A stretch of DNA of 64,000 nt, taken from contig JBDVOJ010000024.1 in the NCBI GenBank assembly GCA_039969155.1, positions 4,067 through 68,066 on the forward strand, in the 5' to 3' direction. A program made the position numbers and the translations under genes. The notes beneath the pieces are model-generated. The model did not search any database, was not told the origin of the DNA, and worked only from the letters and a program-made list of their open reading frames with translations. The stretch is from GCA-002733465 sp039969155. Its GTDB lineage: Bacteria; Pseudomonadota; Gammaproteobacteria; Enterobacterales; Kangiellaceae. How positions within the stretch are numbered: the first letter of the stretch is position 1; the number at the start of each line of letters is the position of its first letter. Below, piece by piece: positions 43,008 through 51,932 of this stretch.

Positions 43008-44231
43008 TTAGGTTCTCAAATCCAAGGACGGTTTAAGTCGTCCCTCCGTTATACTCGGGCCATAAATATCGACTTCCGTCTGCTCAATTTTTCTTACTAA
43101 ACGTTGACGGTCATCATCTAACAGATTGACATGCCCCAATTTACGATTTGGTTTGGGTGTTTTGTTGTACATAAAAACTTCGCCAATTGAAATCTTTCGA
43201 GATTCTTTAGATTGGGCATGCTCGGATTGATCGATTATCAAATTGTCATTGTATAAATTTAACTGGTGTATTTCTTTGCTCCCAAGAATATTAACCATCC
43301 CAGCGAAACCGCTAATGTCGGTTAAACCAAGAGGCATGCCTAAAATCGCTCTCAGATGATTTTCAAATTGACTCGTCAGCGTTTGCTTAGTTGCTCCCTG
43401 ACGATAAACTGTCCAATGACCGCTATTATGCACACGCGGCGCAAGTTCGTTGACGTAAAAACCGTCTTGAACAATAAATAATTCCATCGCCATAACCCCA
43501 ACGTATTGCCAGTGGTTAAACAGTTTTTGTAGATCATCTTCAATCAGTTTTAATAGATTCGCATCGATAGAATTATCTGGCGCGATCGATGAACGCAAAA
43601 TTCCTTTTTGATGTCGATTTTCGGTCAGCGGGTAGAATTTACATTCACCAGTATTAGAGCGAACGCCGATTAAAGAGACCTCTTTGATAAAGTCAATTTT
43701 TGGTTCAACGATCCAATTAATTTTAGAACTCTCTTTTAATAAGCGGTGTAATTGGGCTCGCGTTTTGATGTGCCATTGATTCTTACCATCATAGCCATCT
43801 TCTAATGCCTTAATCACAACCGGTAAACCAAAAGTGTGCACCGCATTTTTGACTGACTCTGCACTATCAACCAACAACCAAGGTGTTGCTGCGATATTTA
43901 ATTTAGACAAGGCGAGCTTTTCTTTTAAACGATTTTTGCAAGTCGCCACACACTCCGGTGATGGATAAACTTTGACGTGCATCGATAGTTCTAACATTAA
44001 TCTAACGTCCACATTTTCTCGTTCGACCGTAATCACATCGGGATTGTCTAAAGCATCAAGAAGTCCTTGAATGCTCATTGGTCGATGCCAATGAACTACT
44101 CTACCTAAGCCTTTGACACATTGAATAGACTCATTTTCTAAAGCAATGAATGAAGTAGTGATTCCTAAGTCTTTACCTGCCTGTGCGAGTAACCTTGCGA
44201 GTTGACCGCAACCAATAATTGCAACATGCAT
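43008..44231 (-). CDS. purK: N5-carboxyaminoimidazole ribonucleotide synthase (PurK)
   Basis: 407 residues. Converts aminoimidazole ribonucleotide, ATP and bicarbonate to N5-carboxy-AIR in purine synthesis. N-terminal AIIGCGQLARLLAQAG is the preATP-grasp motif, LPVVIKALEDGYDGK (about 134-148) an ATP-grasp lysine segment, and ELAPRVHNSGHWT (about 265-277) the PurK signature. It is a little longer than usual members (about 355-380). It overlaps purE by one base (TAATG). Confidence 0.95.
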   Translation of the reverse strand: MHVAIIGCGQLARLLAQAGKDLGITTSFIALENESIQCVKGLGRVVHWHRPMSIQGLLDALDNPDVITVERENVDVRLMLELSMHVKVYPSPECVATCKNRLKEKLALSKLNIAATPWLLVDSAESVKNAVHTFGLPVVIKALEDGYDGKNQWHIKTRAQLHRLLKESSKINWIVEPKIDFIKEVSLIGVRSNTGECKFYPLTENRHQKGILRSSIAPDNSIDANLLKLIEDDLQKLFNHWQYVGVMAMELFIVQDGFYVNELAPRVHNSGHWTVYRQGATKQTLTSQFENHLRAILGMPLGLTDISGFAGMVNILGSKEIHQLNLYNDNLIIDQSEHAQSKESRKISIGEVFMYNKTPKPNRKLGHVNLLDDDRQRLVRKIEQTEVDIYGPSITEGRLKPSLDLRT

Positions 44232-44713
44232 TATGCTACCTCCTCAGCGATTTCGCTGGTTTGTTTATTGCGCCATTGTTTCAAGTTTTCGGAAATTGTA
44301 GGATTTGCCAGAGCCAGAATTTGTGAGGCCATCAACCCAGCATTAAATGCGCCTGCAGCACCTATTGCTTGAGTTGCAACGCACACTCCGCGCGGCATTT
44401 GTACTATTGAGAGTAAACTATCCATGCCTTTAAGCGCTTTACTCTGAACTGGTACAGCGATTACCGGAAGCGTAGTGAGCGCCGCCACCATGCCAGGCAA
44501 ATGTGCTGAGCCACCAGCCCCAGCAATTATAATTTGAATGCCACGCGCCTCTGCTGACTGAGAAAATTCGAACATCCTTTGTGGTGTTCGATGGGCAGAA
44601 ACCACTTTGGTTTCGTAGGGAATATTTAAGGCTTCCAGTAATAAGGTCGCCTCTTGCATTGTCTCCCAGTCGGATTGCGATCCCATAATGATACTGACTG
44701 ACGGTTTTGACAT
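44231..44713 (-). CDS. purE: N5-CAIR mutase (PurE)
   Basis: 160 residues, class I PurE. Converts N5-CAIR to CAIR. IIMGSQSDWETMQEA, the VSAHRTPQRM histidine segment, and IAGAGGSAHLPGM are all present. Its start has GGAG about 8 bases upstream. It overlaps purK by one base and begins 31 bases after the sbtA-type gene, so it is in an operon with a bicarbonate transporter. Confidence 0.96.
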   Translation of the reverse strand: MSKPSVSIIMGSQSDWETMQEATLLLEALNIPYETKVVSAHRTPQRMFEFSQSAEARGIQIIIAGAGGSAHLPGMVAALTTLPVIAVPVQSKALKGMDSLLSIVQMPRGVCVATQAIGAAGAFNAGLMASQILALANPTISENLKQWRNKQTSEIAEEVA

Positions 44714-44744
44714 AACAATAACTCCAAATTAATTAGCTAAAAGG

Positions 44745-45686
44745 CTAGGAAACAAAATTAAAGTACCAGCTTGCCATTAACCAATAGAGTGGCAACCCGA
44801 TGACGATATTGAAAGGGAAGGCGACTCCGAGTGAAGCTGTTAGCCCAAGCGAATGATTGGCTGTAGGTAACAGGCTTCGCATGGCCAAAGGTACTGCGAT
44901 GTAAGAAACGCTGGCACTGAGCACAATGGTTAGGAATATTCCGCCGGCTGAAAAACCCAGAAACGTTCCGACCGCGCCACCAATGGTTCCATTAATAATT
45001 GGCATGACCATCGAAAATGCGGTTAAGAACAGACCATTTTGTTTTAAATCTTTAATTCGCTCTGCTGCGACAATGCCCATTTCTAGCAAGAAGAGTGCTA
45101 GTACGCCGTAAAACAGGTCGCTAAACAGCGGCATCACTTTGACCGATTGCTCGCCAGCAATGAGTCCGATAATCAATCCACCAAACATCAGTACCATACT
45201 TTGATTACTGATTATTTCCTTACCCCATTCGGACATCGAAACGTTGGAATTTTTATCTTTCGCCAACATAAAACCGACCACAATTGCTGGGAACTCTAGT
45301 AAAACCACAAACAGCGGAAAATAAGTTTCGTAAACAATGTTTTGTGATTCAAGCAGTGCAATTGCGACCGCAAAAGTACCGATGCTGACGGAACCAAAGT
45401 GAGCGGCAATTGCAGCTGAATCGTTCTTAGAGAAAGCACCAATTTTATTTAGGATGGGGAAGGCAATCAGTGGAAAGAGCAAACCCAACAACATGATGAT
45501 TAAAGATTGAGTGATTAATTCCAATGAGACATGTTCGGCAAGCGCCATGCCACCTTTAAGACCAATTGCTAACATCAGAAATAAGCTGATTGCTTGATAA
45601 AGCCCTTTCGGTAGTTTTAATTCAGAACCAATTAATCTGGCGACCACACCTAGCATGAAAAATAAAATCATTATGTCCAGTTGCAT
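44745..45686 (-). CDS. Sodium-dependent bicarbonate transporter (SbtA-like)
   Basis: 313 residues with about ten membrane helices, matching the SbtA family (DUF897): KLPKGLYQAISLFLMLAIGLKGG near the start, an SVSIGTFAVAIALLE segment, and VGTFLGFSAGGIFLTIVLSASVSYIAVPLAMRSLLPTANHSLGLTASLGVAFPFNI near the end. Imports bicarbonate with sodium. Cyanobacterial SbtA is regulated by SbtB, which is absent here. Ribosome site AGGAG. It precedes purE by 31 bases; a small membrane protein gene precedes it by 37 bases. Confidence 0.9.
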   Translation of the reverse strand: MQLDIMILFFMLGVVARLIGSELKLPKGLYQAISLFLMLAIGLKGGMALAEHVSLELITQSLIIMLLGLLFPLIAFPILNKIGAFSKNDSAAIAAHFGSVSIGTFAVAIALLESQNIVYETYFPLFVVLLEFPAIVVGFMLAKDKNSNVSMSEWGKEIISNQSMVLMFGGLIIGLIAGEQSVKVMPLFSDLFYGVLALFLLEMGIVAAERIKDLKQNGLFLTAFSMVMPIINGTIGGAVGTFLGFSAGGIFLTIVLSASVSYIAVPLAMRSLLPTANHSLGLTASLGVAFPFNIVIGLPLYWLMASWYFNFVS

Positions 45687-45723
45687 GAGTATTCGCTCCT
45701 ATCAATTTGTGGCAGCAGTTAAA

Positions 45724-45930
45724 CTATTTTTGTTGAACTAAAGATTTTGGTTTTGTCAGTATCACCAGTGCAGAAGAACTGCGTCTGAATTGAATACCAC
45801 TTAAAATGCATAAGGAGCCGCCTATTGCGATGAAAAACCAAGAGGTCGATAACAGCGTTGTTGTTAACAATCCAATGGCTAGCAATAGGCCGCCGGAAAA
45901 CATGCAAAAGATAAACTGGGGATAACTCAT
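45724..45930 (-). CDS. Small two-helix membrane protein, first gene of the sbtA operon
   Basis: 68 residues from ATG 45930, which has GGAGG 5 bases upstream; a longer start at 45942 lacks one. Two membrane helices (about 5-25 and 28-48). No family recognised. It lies between the large palindrome at 46004-46047 and sbtA, so it is probably made with the transporter and may be a subunit or regulator of it. Confidence 0.7.
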   Translation of the reverse strand: MSYPQFIFCMFSGGLLLAIGLLTTTLLSTSWFFIAIGGSLCILSGIQFRRSSSALVILTKPKSLVQQK

Positions 45931-46003
45931 TACAACCTCCATTTTTGAGAAAAATGATTCAGTTGGTTAATTCAATGAGTGTATTTTTTCATAAAGATAA
46001 CAT

Positions 46004-46047
46004 AGATAATAATAGATATTATTCAGCGATAATATTTATTATTATCT
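46004..46047. promoter_or_regulatory. Large palindromic operator upstream of the sbtA operon
   Basis: Two 19-base arms, 46004-46022 and 46029-46047, are complementary except at one position and flank a 6-base spacer TCAGCG. The sequence is AT-rich, and its half-site ATAATAAATAT also occurs at 47160-47170 in front of the LysR gene. It is likely the binding site of the LysR protein controlling the small membrane protein-sbtA-purE-purK operon. Confidence 0.65.
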
Positions 46048-46146
46048 ATATAAATAGCAAAGTTTCTTGTCTAGGCCACGTCAAAAGAGGCATGCAGCAA
46101 ACATAATTAGCTTGGCTAATTAATTTAGTGATGGGTAGATTTCTAC

Positions 46147-47118
46147 TTAAAGGCTCTTGATATAGTCTTTAGCTGTGGAGTTTTGTAATAGTTCTGCCGC
46201 GATTTCACTGCCATCGCTCTTCAAAAAATTCAAAAAGGTTTTCGCTATATCTGAAAGCTGCTTATTGCGTAAATACACAAGATACCAGTGATACTGCATT
46301 GGGAAGCCTTTAACATCTAATATCGCAATATCTTCACTTCGCTCTTGCGCTAAAGTATGAACTGATAAAATTGAAATACCCAAGCCAGACATTACCGAGT
46401 GTTTGATCGCTTCGTTACTTTCGATTGTCATTTTTTCATTAATTGAGTGTCCCGAATCGAGTAAAAACTTTTCTACCGAATGTCGAGTGCCCGAACCTGG
46501 CTCGCGCATGATAAACGGTTCTTCACACAATGCAGAAAACTTAATATTTTTCTTTTTGGCGAGTGGGTGATTAGCCGGGGCGACCACCACCAATGGATTA
46601 TTAACAAATTCTAGTGTTTCGATGTCAATATCTTCTGGGGGGTGACTAAAGACATAAAAGTCATCTTTATTGTCACGCAACCGTTGGATCATCGCACCAC
46701 GATTTCCGATATTAAAAGTGACCTCAATATTAGGGTACATATTGCAAAAAGGTCCCAATAAATGTGGGAAAAAATATTTCGCAGTGGTGACTACGGAAAG
46801 CTTTAACAGACCGGCTTGTAAACCAGACAAACTGCCGAGTCGGCTCTCTAAACGACCAACTGCATCAAAGATTTCCAAGGCACTTGCGTAAAGCTCCCGT
46901 CCAGCATCAGTTAAATAGAGCTTACGGCCAACTTGTTCTAGTAGTGCAACATCAAGATTATCGGCGAGTTTCTTGAGCTGTATGGAGACGGAAGGTTGCG
47001 CTAGGTGCAAATCTTGCGCCGTTTGGCTGATACTGCCCGTTTCTGCAAATTTTACGAATATCTCTAATTGCCTAAAAGTCCCTAAGCGTGCATGAAATCT
47101 GGAATGAGGTAATGGCAT
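46147..47118 (-). CDS. LysR-family regulator (CbbR-like) of the sbtA operon
   Basis: 323 residues from ATG 47118. An upstream ATG at 47154 falls within an inverted repeat that looks like the gene's own operator, and homologues begin near PHSRFHARLGTFRQLEIF, so the shorter form is preferred; neither has a clear ribosome site. Winged helix (about 12-72; FAETGSISQTAQDLHLAQPSVSIQLKKL) and effector domain with FIMREPGSGTRHSVEKFL. CbbR relatives sense metabolites to control carbon fixation or bicarbonate genes. Located directly upstream of the sbtA operon. Confidence 0.87.
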   Translation of the reverse strand: MPLPHSRFHARLGTFRQLEIFVKFAETGSISQTAQDLHLAQPSVSIQLKKLADNLDVALLEQVGRKLYLTDAGRELYASALEIFDAVGRLESRLGSLSGLQAGLLKLSVVTTAKYFFPHLLGPFCNMYPNIEVTFNIGNRGAMIQRLRDNKDDFYVFSHPPEDIDIETLEFVNNPLVVVAPANHPLAKKKNIKFSALCEEPFIMREPGSGTRHSVEKFLLDSGHSINEKMTIESNEAIKHSVMSGLGISILSVHTLAQERSEDIAILDVKGFPMQYHWYLVYLRNKQLSDIAKTFLNFLKSDGSEIAAELLQNSTAKDYIKSL

Positions 47119-47151
47119 AGTGTTTTTATGGTACTTTCCGAAAAGACAATA

Positions 47152-47201
47152 CATTTATTATAATAAATATCATTGCTAATTTAAATATATTATTATAAAT
47201 G
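47152..47201. promoter_or_regulatory. AT-rich inverted repeat in the LysR promoter
   Basis: Imperfect arms 47152-47170 (starting CATTTATTATAATAAATAT) and 47184-47201 (AATATATTATTATAAATG) share the half-site ATAATAAATAT with the sbtA palindrome. The location suits autoregulation by the LysR protein and control of the divergent gene at 47298. Confidence 0.5.
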
Positions 47202-47297
47202 TTAATAATCCTTCATAATTTGCTTCATTGATAACCATTGCTTTGAGTTAAACCTCATTGCAGCACCATCCATCGCTAATTAGCCAAGGAGTTAATT

Positions 47298-47768
47298 ATG
47301 TTAAGCAAATATTTATCAGTTCCGCTATTGATGTTAGTGTTGAACGTAACCCCAAGCCATGCAAAATCCTTCGACCCATTATCATCCAAGCAATTGAGTG
47401 AGTTATGCAAAGACTATTTAGCCCAACCTAACTCATCTCTAAGCCTACAATGCGCTCGATATATAAAAGGGTTTATTGATGGAGCTATCGCTGCCGATAC
47501 TGATTTGGCCAACAGCCACATCGGTTCCAAAAAATCCATTTCATCATTCAAAGAGCGCGCCATTCAAAATCGAATTGGCAATCGCGTCACTCACTTAACC
47601 CTAGGTGACCGAGATTTAGGTGAGTTTTGTCTAGGTGAGCCTGTAACTATTGCCGATGTGATTAAAACCGTTGCGACTGAAATTAAAGCCGACGGATATC
47701 AGAATCAATCTGCACTCAAAGCGATGCAAGGCATGTTAAAACAAAAGTATCCATGTGAGGCTAGCTAA
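47298..47768 (+). CDS. Rap1a/Tai-like exported protein
   Basis: 156 residues. Signal peptide (about 1-22, ending PSHA), then a helical domain with paired cysteines (SELCKDYL, LQCARYIKGFIDGA, EFCLGEPV, KYPCEAS) in the pattern of the Rap1a/Tai immunity family (PF18602). Those proteins neutralise type VI peptidoglycan amidases in the periplasm; no toxin is nearby, so the role may differ. Strong ribosome site AAGGAG. Divergent from the LysR gene and followed by nhaA 163 bases on. Confidence 0.72.
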   Translation: MLSKYLSVPLLMLVLNVTPSHAKSFDPLSSKQLSELCKDYLAQPNSSLSLQCARYIKGFIDGAIAADTDLANSHIGSKKSISSFKERAIQNRIGNRVTHLTLGDRDLGEFCLGEPVTIADVIKTVATEIKADGYQNQSALKAMQGMLKQKYPCEAS

Positions 47769-47931
47769 CGTATTTAGTAACTATACAAAACGGTTTTACG
47801 GCAAACTGCCTCGGCAGTTTGTCTAATAATTTACGGGAGGCTCGAGTGGTTTAACCGGACAATCTAAATTTTAGGTTTTAAGGTAATTCGGTTTTCAGTT
47901 CGTAGCTCAAAAATACAAAGGAAGAATAATT

Positions 47932-49167
47932 GTGGTAAACAAAGTTTTATATCTATTTAGAAGTGAAGCGTCGGGTGGCATATTTTTAGTCATTGCCGCA
48001 GTTTTGGCCATGCTGATCGCAAACTCACCATTAAAAGATTGGTACAACTCATTGCTGGAAATTCCGGTGGTTTTTAGCATCGGAACTTTTGTTATTGATA
48101 AAGGCTTATTGCTGTGGGTTAACGACGGCTTGATGGCGTTGTTTTTCTTTCTAGTTGGTTTAGAAATAAAAAGAGAAGTTCTAAACGGTCAGCTGTCCGA
48201 CGCTAAACAATTAGTTTTACCGCTGATTGCAGCAGTGGCGGGGATAGTGGTCCCAGCACTTATTTACCTGAGTTTTAATTCCGAAGATCCGATTGCGGCA
48301 AACGGTTGGGCGATCCCATCGGCAACCGATATTGCATTTGCGTTGGGTGTCTTTGTGATTTTTGGTAAGTATTTGCCACTAGCTCTGAAACTGTTTTTAC
48401 TGGCAGTCGCAATTTTTGATGACATAGCGGCAGTAGTCATTATTGCTTTGTTTTATTCTGAAGACTTATCCATGGTTTCAATTTTAGTCGCTTCAATTGG
48501 GATCGCTGGTTTGTTCATATTGAACTATTTTAATCTTCAAATTAAAGCCGCCTATATTTTGATTGGCTTGGTCGTTTGGGCTGCGGTGTTAAAATCGGGT
48601 GTTCACGCCACTTTAGCCGGATTTGCGGTCGCTTGGTTTATTCCTCTGATGACGAAAAAAGAAGGCGAGGAAGAATCAATGCTAGAAGGTATTGAGCACT
48701 CGCTCCACCCCTGGGTAACCTTCTTTATTTTACCGGTTTTTGCCTTTGCTAATGCCGGTGTGGATTTAGCCGGAGCAACCATGGAGACTCTGCTTAATCC
48801 AGTGACCATTGGTATCGCGCTTGGATTATTTATAGGTAAGCAAGTCGGCATTTTTGGCGCCTGTTGGTTAGCGGTTCAATGCAGGCTGACAAAACTACCT
48901 AAAGACGTTACTTGGCCGCAACTCTATGGAGTCTGCTTATTATGCGGAATAGGATTTACCATGAGTCTCTTTATTGGCACGCTAGCTTTTGAACACAATG
49001 GTCTGTTCTTACAAGAAAGTGTCAAAGTGGGTGTATTGATGGGATCTTTATTCTCCGCCGGGCTTGGTGCATTTGTCATCTCTCGAGTGAATAAGAGTTA
49101 TCAAGCTCGAAAAAACAACAGCAACTCAAGCGAAGGTACACAAACAGAATCACCGGCCACGGCATAA
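47932..49167 (+). CDS. nhaA: Na+/H+ antiporter NhaA
   Basis: 411 residues, about twelve membrane helices. Signature segments: SEASGGIFLVIAAVLAMLIANSPL, LLWVNDGLMALFFFLVGLEIKRE, PSATDIAFALGVF with the conserved Asp-Ile-Ala-Phe, and FDDIAAVVIIALFY with the paired aspartates that bind sodium. It exports sodium in exchange for protons. GTG start with GGAAG about 9 bases upstream. The neighbouring sbtA importer brings sodium in, so the two could be linked. Confidence 0.96.
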   Translation: MVNKVLYLFRSEASGGIFLVIAAVLAMLIANSPLKDWYNSLLEIPVVFSIGTFVIDKGLLLWVNDGLMALFFFLVGLEIKREVLNGQLSDAKQLVLPLIAAVAGIVVPALIYLSFNSEDPIAANGWAIPSATDIAFALGVFVIFGKYLPLALKLFLLAVAIFDDIAAVVIIALFYSEDLSMVSILVASIGIAGLFILNYFNLQIKAAYILIGLVVWAAVLKSGVHATLAGFAVAWFIPLMTKKEGEEESMLEGIEHSLHPWVTFFILPVFAFANAGVDLAGATMETLLNPVTIGIALGLFIGKQVGIFGACWLAVQCRLTKLPKDVTWPQLYGVCLLCGIGFTMSLFIGTLAFEHNGLFLQESVKVGVLMGSLFSAGLGAFVISRVNKSYQARKNNSNSSEGTQTESPATA

Positions 49168-49222
49168 TTGAGTCAACCCAATTCAAGCCATGGCCGACTA
49201 ATTTGATAACTGGAGTTAAGAA

Positions 49223-49909
49223 ATGATTGACGTAAACAACATCTTAAAAGGGTTAACTTCAAGCCCTGCCGCTAAAGGTTTTTTGGGCGGCATCGCCGGT
49301 GGCGCAGCAACCAGCGCACTAACCAGTAAGAAAGGGCGCAAAGGTGCAGTAAAATTACTTAAATACGGTGGCGTTGCCGCGGTGGGAGCTATCGCTTGGA
49401 AAGCTTATAAGCAATATTCAAATAAGTCACCACAAGATCAACAACAATTTGAGTCAAATGGTTCGGCCGCAATTCAGCAACAACCACAGATTCAACAAGA
49501 CCCAAATTGGCAAGGTTTACAGGCGAGCAACTTTAGAAACTTAGAAGTTGCAGAAAATGCCCAAGAACAAGCTCAGTTCATCATTAAGTCAATGGTTGCA
49601 GCAGCCATGGCTGATGGACATGTTGATGCCACTGAATACCAAAAAATATTGAGCAAAGCTGATGAAATTGGATTATCGCTAGAAGAAAAAAATATGCTTT
49701 TAGCTGAAATGGCGGCTCCAATGAAACTTGAACAGGTTATTGGACAGTGCAATTGTCCACAGTTAGCTTTGGAGGTTTATACCGCTTCGCATTTTGCTGT
49801 TGATGAAAATTTGAAAAGTGGTAGAGCCTATTTAGATAATCTTGCTAATGGCCTGCAAATTCCGATTCAACTGGTGAGAGCTGTGGAAGAGCAGTCTGAG
49901 AACCTATAA
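49223..49909 (+). CDS. DUF533/TerB-like protein
   Basis: 228 residues. A Gly/Ala-rich membrane-associating N-terminal part (KGFLGGIAGGAATSALTSKKGRKGAVKLLKYGGVAAVGAIAWKAY, about 17-62), a Gln-rich linker (about 70-95), and a TerB-like helical domain (about 110-225; ADGHVDATEYQKILSKADEIGL). It resembles E. coli YebE. Function unknown. Ribosome site GGAG. Begins 55 bases after nhaA and may be co-transcribed. Confidence 0.85.
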   Translation: MIDVNNILKGLTSSPAAKGFLGGIAGGAATSALTSKKGRKGAVKLLKYGGVAAVGAIAWKAYKQYSNKSPQDQQQFESNGSAAIQQQPQIQQDPNWQGLQASNFRNLEVAENAQEQAQFIIKSMVAAAMADGHVDATEYQKILSKADEIGLSLEEKNMLLAEMAAPMKLEQVIGQCNCPQLALEVYTASHFAVDENLKSGRAYLDNLANGLQIPIQLVRAVEEQSENL

Positions 49910-49917
49910 ATTTAAAT

Positions 49918-49954
49918 ACCAATGAGCAGTCTAATATTTAGATTCCTCATTGGT
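49918..49954. terminator. Hairpin between convergent genes
   Basis: The inverted repeat ACCAATGAG / CTCATTGGT with a 19-base loop lies just after the DUF533 gene stop and before the convergent permease-prefix gene. Only a short T-run follows, so it may be a weak bidirectional terminator. Confidence 0.6.
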
Positions 49955-50003
49955 GTTTAGCGCCTGCTAGCTTCCGCCATTTCTTGAAATTTATGATTAA
50001 ACT

Positions 50004-50672
50004 TTAGGAATATCGAAATTGAATTTTTTGTTCTGCTGTATAGCAAAGAATTTTCATCATTATGCCGTACATGAGCGTCAAAACTGAGACAGCAAATGCT
50101 GGACCGAAAACACCAGAAAATTCTGCCGCATCAATATTTGATGCCATTGCAACCCAACCGATAAATGTTGTAAAAACTCCCAAAAGTACAGCAGTATTTC
50201 CGGTAACTCTCAAGAACTGACAAGCACCTAAAACTTCTTTTTCTTGGACGTCTTGCTGATCGACAAATGACAGCCTAATACTATTTTTGTATGCATCCAC
50301 GGAACTCGCTGCAATACCGAACGCTAACGCAGGGGGGATCACCAAAATTAGAGAAGGCCAATCTATAAACATTTCTAATCGTCCTCCTAAGATCATCCCC
50401 ATCAAAGTGACTGCTAGAAAAATAAAAATACTAATAATAAAGGCCATAAGCCCTCCTTTCTGTTTCCACATATAAAACAAAGCAGATCGAATACACTGCC
50501 GCCAAAACCAACGTTTAGGATCAAGTTTTAAGTTCTCTTGTCCGCACATTTGGCAAAATTCTTCATAGAGATCACCGAGTAATTGCTCACGAATATCGGC
50601 CGGAAGAACCCAAGCCAATATCTTCTCCGCAATAATCGGTGGAGTTGGGATGTTGTTCGGTAATTTACTCAT
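50004..50672 (-). CDS. Permease-prefix-domain membrane protein
   Basis: 222 residues. An N-terminal soluble helix bundle (PPIIAEKILAWVLPADIREQLLGDLYEEFCQ) is the permease-prefix domain 2 type usually found before ABC-type FtsX permeases; here it is followed only by four or five membrane helices (about 75-210), with no FtsX domain. Starts at ATG 50672 with a GGGGG-rich ribosome site. It follows the PadR-type regulator gene by 13 bases; this pairing is common. Confidence 0.75.
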   Translation of the reverse strand: MSKLPNNIPTPPIIAEKILAWVLPADIREQLLGDLYEEFCQMCGQENLKLDPKRWFWRQCIRSALFYMWKQKGGLMAFIISIFIFLAVTLMGMILGGRLEMFIDWPSLILVIPPALAFGIAASSVDAYKNSIRLSFVDQQDVQEKEVLGACQFLRVTGNTAVLLGVFTTFIGWVAMASNIDAAEFSGVFGPAFAVSVLTLMYGIMMKILCYTAEQKIQFRYS

Positions 50673-50685
50673 CACCCACCCCCGG

Positions 50686-51018
50686 TTAACTTAGACATCG
50701 CAAAGTTACGCCTTGCCACATTTTGTCGATCGCAGAGCGTGACCGAGTTAATGCCTGTTTACCTTTAGCGCTGACTCTAAAATAGCGCTTTGCTCTGCCA
50801 CCTCTTTCGGGCGTCGACTCTCCTAGCGATGATTTTATGAGTCCCTTTTTCTCTAGTCTTTCTAGAGTGGCATATAACGCCCCAATAGCGACATCTCTCT
50901 CTATTGTTTGCTGTAACAGCTGTCTAATCTTGGTGCCATATGCCTGTTTATCCAACTTCAAAAGAGCTAGTAGAAGAATATGTTCGAACTCTCCTAAGTA
51001 TTTTTCTTTATTACTCAT
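50686..51018 (-). CDS. PadR-family transcriptional regulator
   Basis: 110 residues from ATG 51018 (GGGA 6 bases upstream). Winged helix with EHILLLALLKLDKQAYGTKIRQLLQQ, VAIGALYATLERLEKKGLIKSS, and GGRAKRYFRVSAKGKQAL, the PadR signature. It probably represses its own operon with the downstream permease-prefix protein. The 235 bases upstream to the next gene hold no gene. Confidence 0.88.
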   Translation of the reverse strand: MSNKEKYLGEFEHILLLALLKLDKQAYGTKIRQLLQQTIERDVAIGALYATLERLEKKGLIKSSLGESTPERGGRAKRYFRVSAKGKQALTRSRSAIDKMWQGVTLRCLS

Positions 51019-51253
51019 ATTATTCCCAATAGTCACAACTATACTCTACAATATAGAACAAATTAGAAGTATTGCCAGAATTTATTCTATTTTGTAGTAA
51101 AAATATTAATAGGAACCTAACAAGATACTGATCCAGTATGTCGAGCGAATCGATTTAAGTTGGTCTAGCGTGGCTAGAATTAGCCGAGGTTCTATTTGGG
51201 ATTTTGCTTCTGAGTGAATAGTCGGTGTATTCCGAATGTGGAATCTGATAAGC

Positions 51254-51892
51254 CTACTTTACCGTTGCGACGCGATAACTAAACCATATCAATAACGAGC
51301 CAGTAACCGATTGCATTGTCCGCTGAAATTTATCGGACTTAGTAAAGTGGGAAGATTTTCCAATTAAAACGACCAAAGAGGAAAACCAGATCGCAGCGAA
51401 TACCGCATGAATTGTCACTAACCCAAAGGAAGCCAATAAAGCCTCCTGTTCGAAACTGACAAATTGAGGAAAAGCTGCCAAATAAAAGATTGATACTTTG
51501 GGATTTAATAAATTAGTTAACAGACCCTCGATAAAACTGGCCGTTAATCGTTTATTACTATGAGTTAACTGGTTTTTGTTAGAGGCCAATAGTGTCGTTT
51601 TTTTTGCAAAGGCAGAGACAATCGCTTTTACTCCGAGATAAGCCAAATAAAGTGCGCCCAAAATTTTGACGAGTAGAAACAAATTAGCCGATGAAACGAT
51701 GATCGCTGATAAACCCAACACTGACAAAGTACCGTGCAAATAGAAAGCGACGACGATCCCTAACACGTTAGCATAACCGTGTTGTTTGCCGAACGTTGGT
51801 ACATTTTTTAAAAGCAGAGCGCCGTTTGGTCCTGGTGACATAACCATGACAGAAACGATTAGAAAAAAGGTAAGTAAAGTATAGAGTTCCAA
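51254..51892 (-). CDS. LysE/RhtB-family exporter
   Basis: 212 residues with six hydrophobic helices; SVMVMSPGPNGALLLKNVPTFGKQHG is the family signature. Probably exports an amino acid or related compound. TTG start at 51892 supported by AGGA about 8 bases upstream. It follows the PaiB-like and GNAT genes on the same strand and is opposite a MocR-type regulator, so it may belong to that regulon. Confidence 0.88.
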   Translation of the reverse strand: MELYTLLTFFLIVSVMVMSPGPNGALLLKNVPTFGKQHGYANVLGIVVAFYLHGTLSVLGLSAIIVSSANLFLLVKILGALYLAYLGVKAIVSAFAKKTTLLASNKNQLTHSNKRLTASFIEGLLTNLLNPKVSIFYLAAFPQFVSFEQEALLASFGLVTIHAVFAAIWFSSLVVLIGKSSHFTKSDKFQRTMQSVTGSLLIWFSYRVATVK

Positions 51893-51932
51893 AATAAAAT
51901 CCTGTTTTATCTAGCGTTGAGTGAGTAATAAG

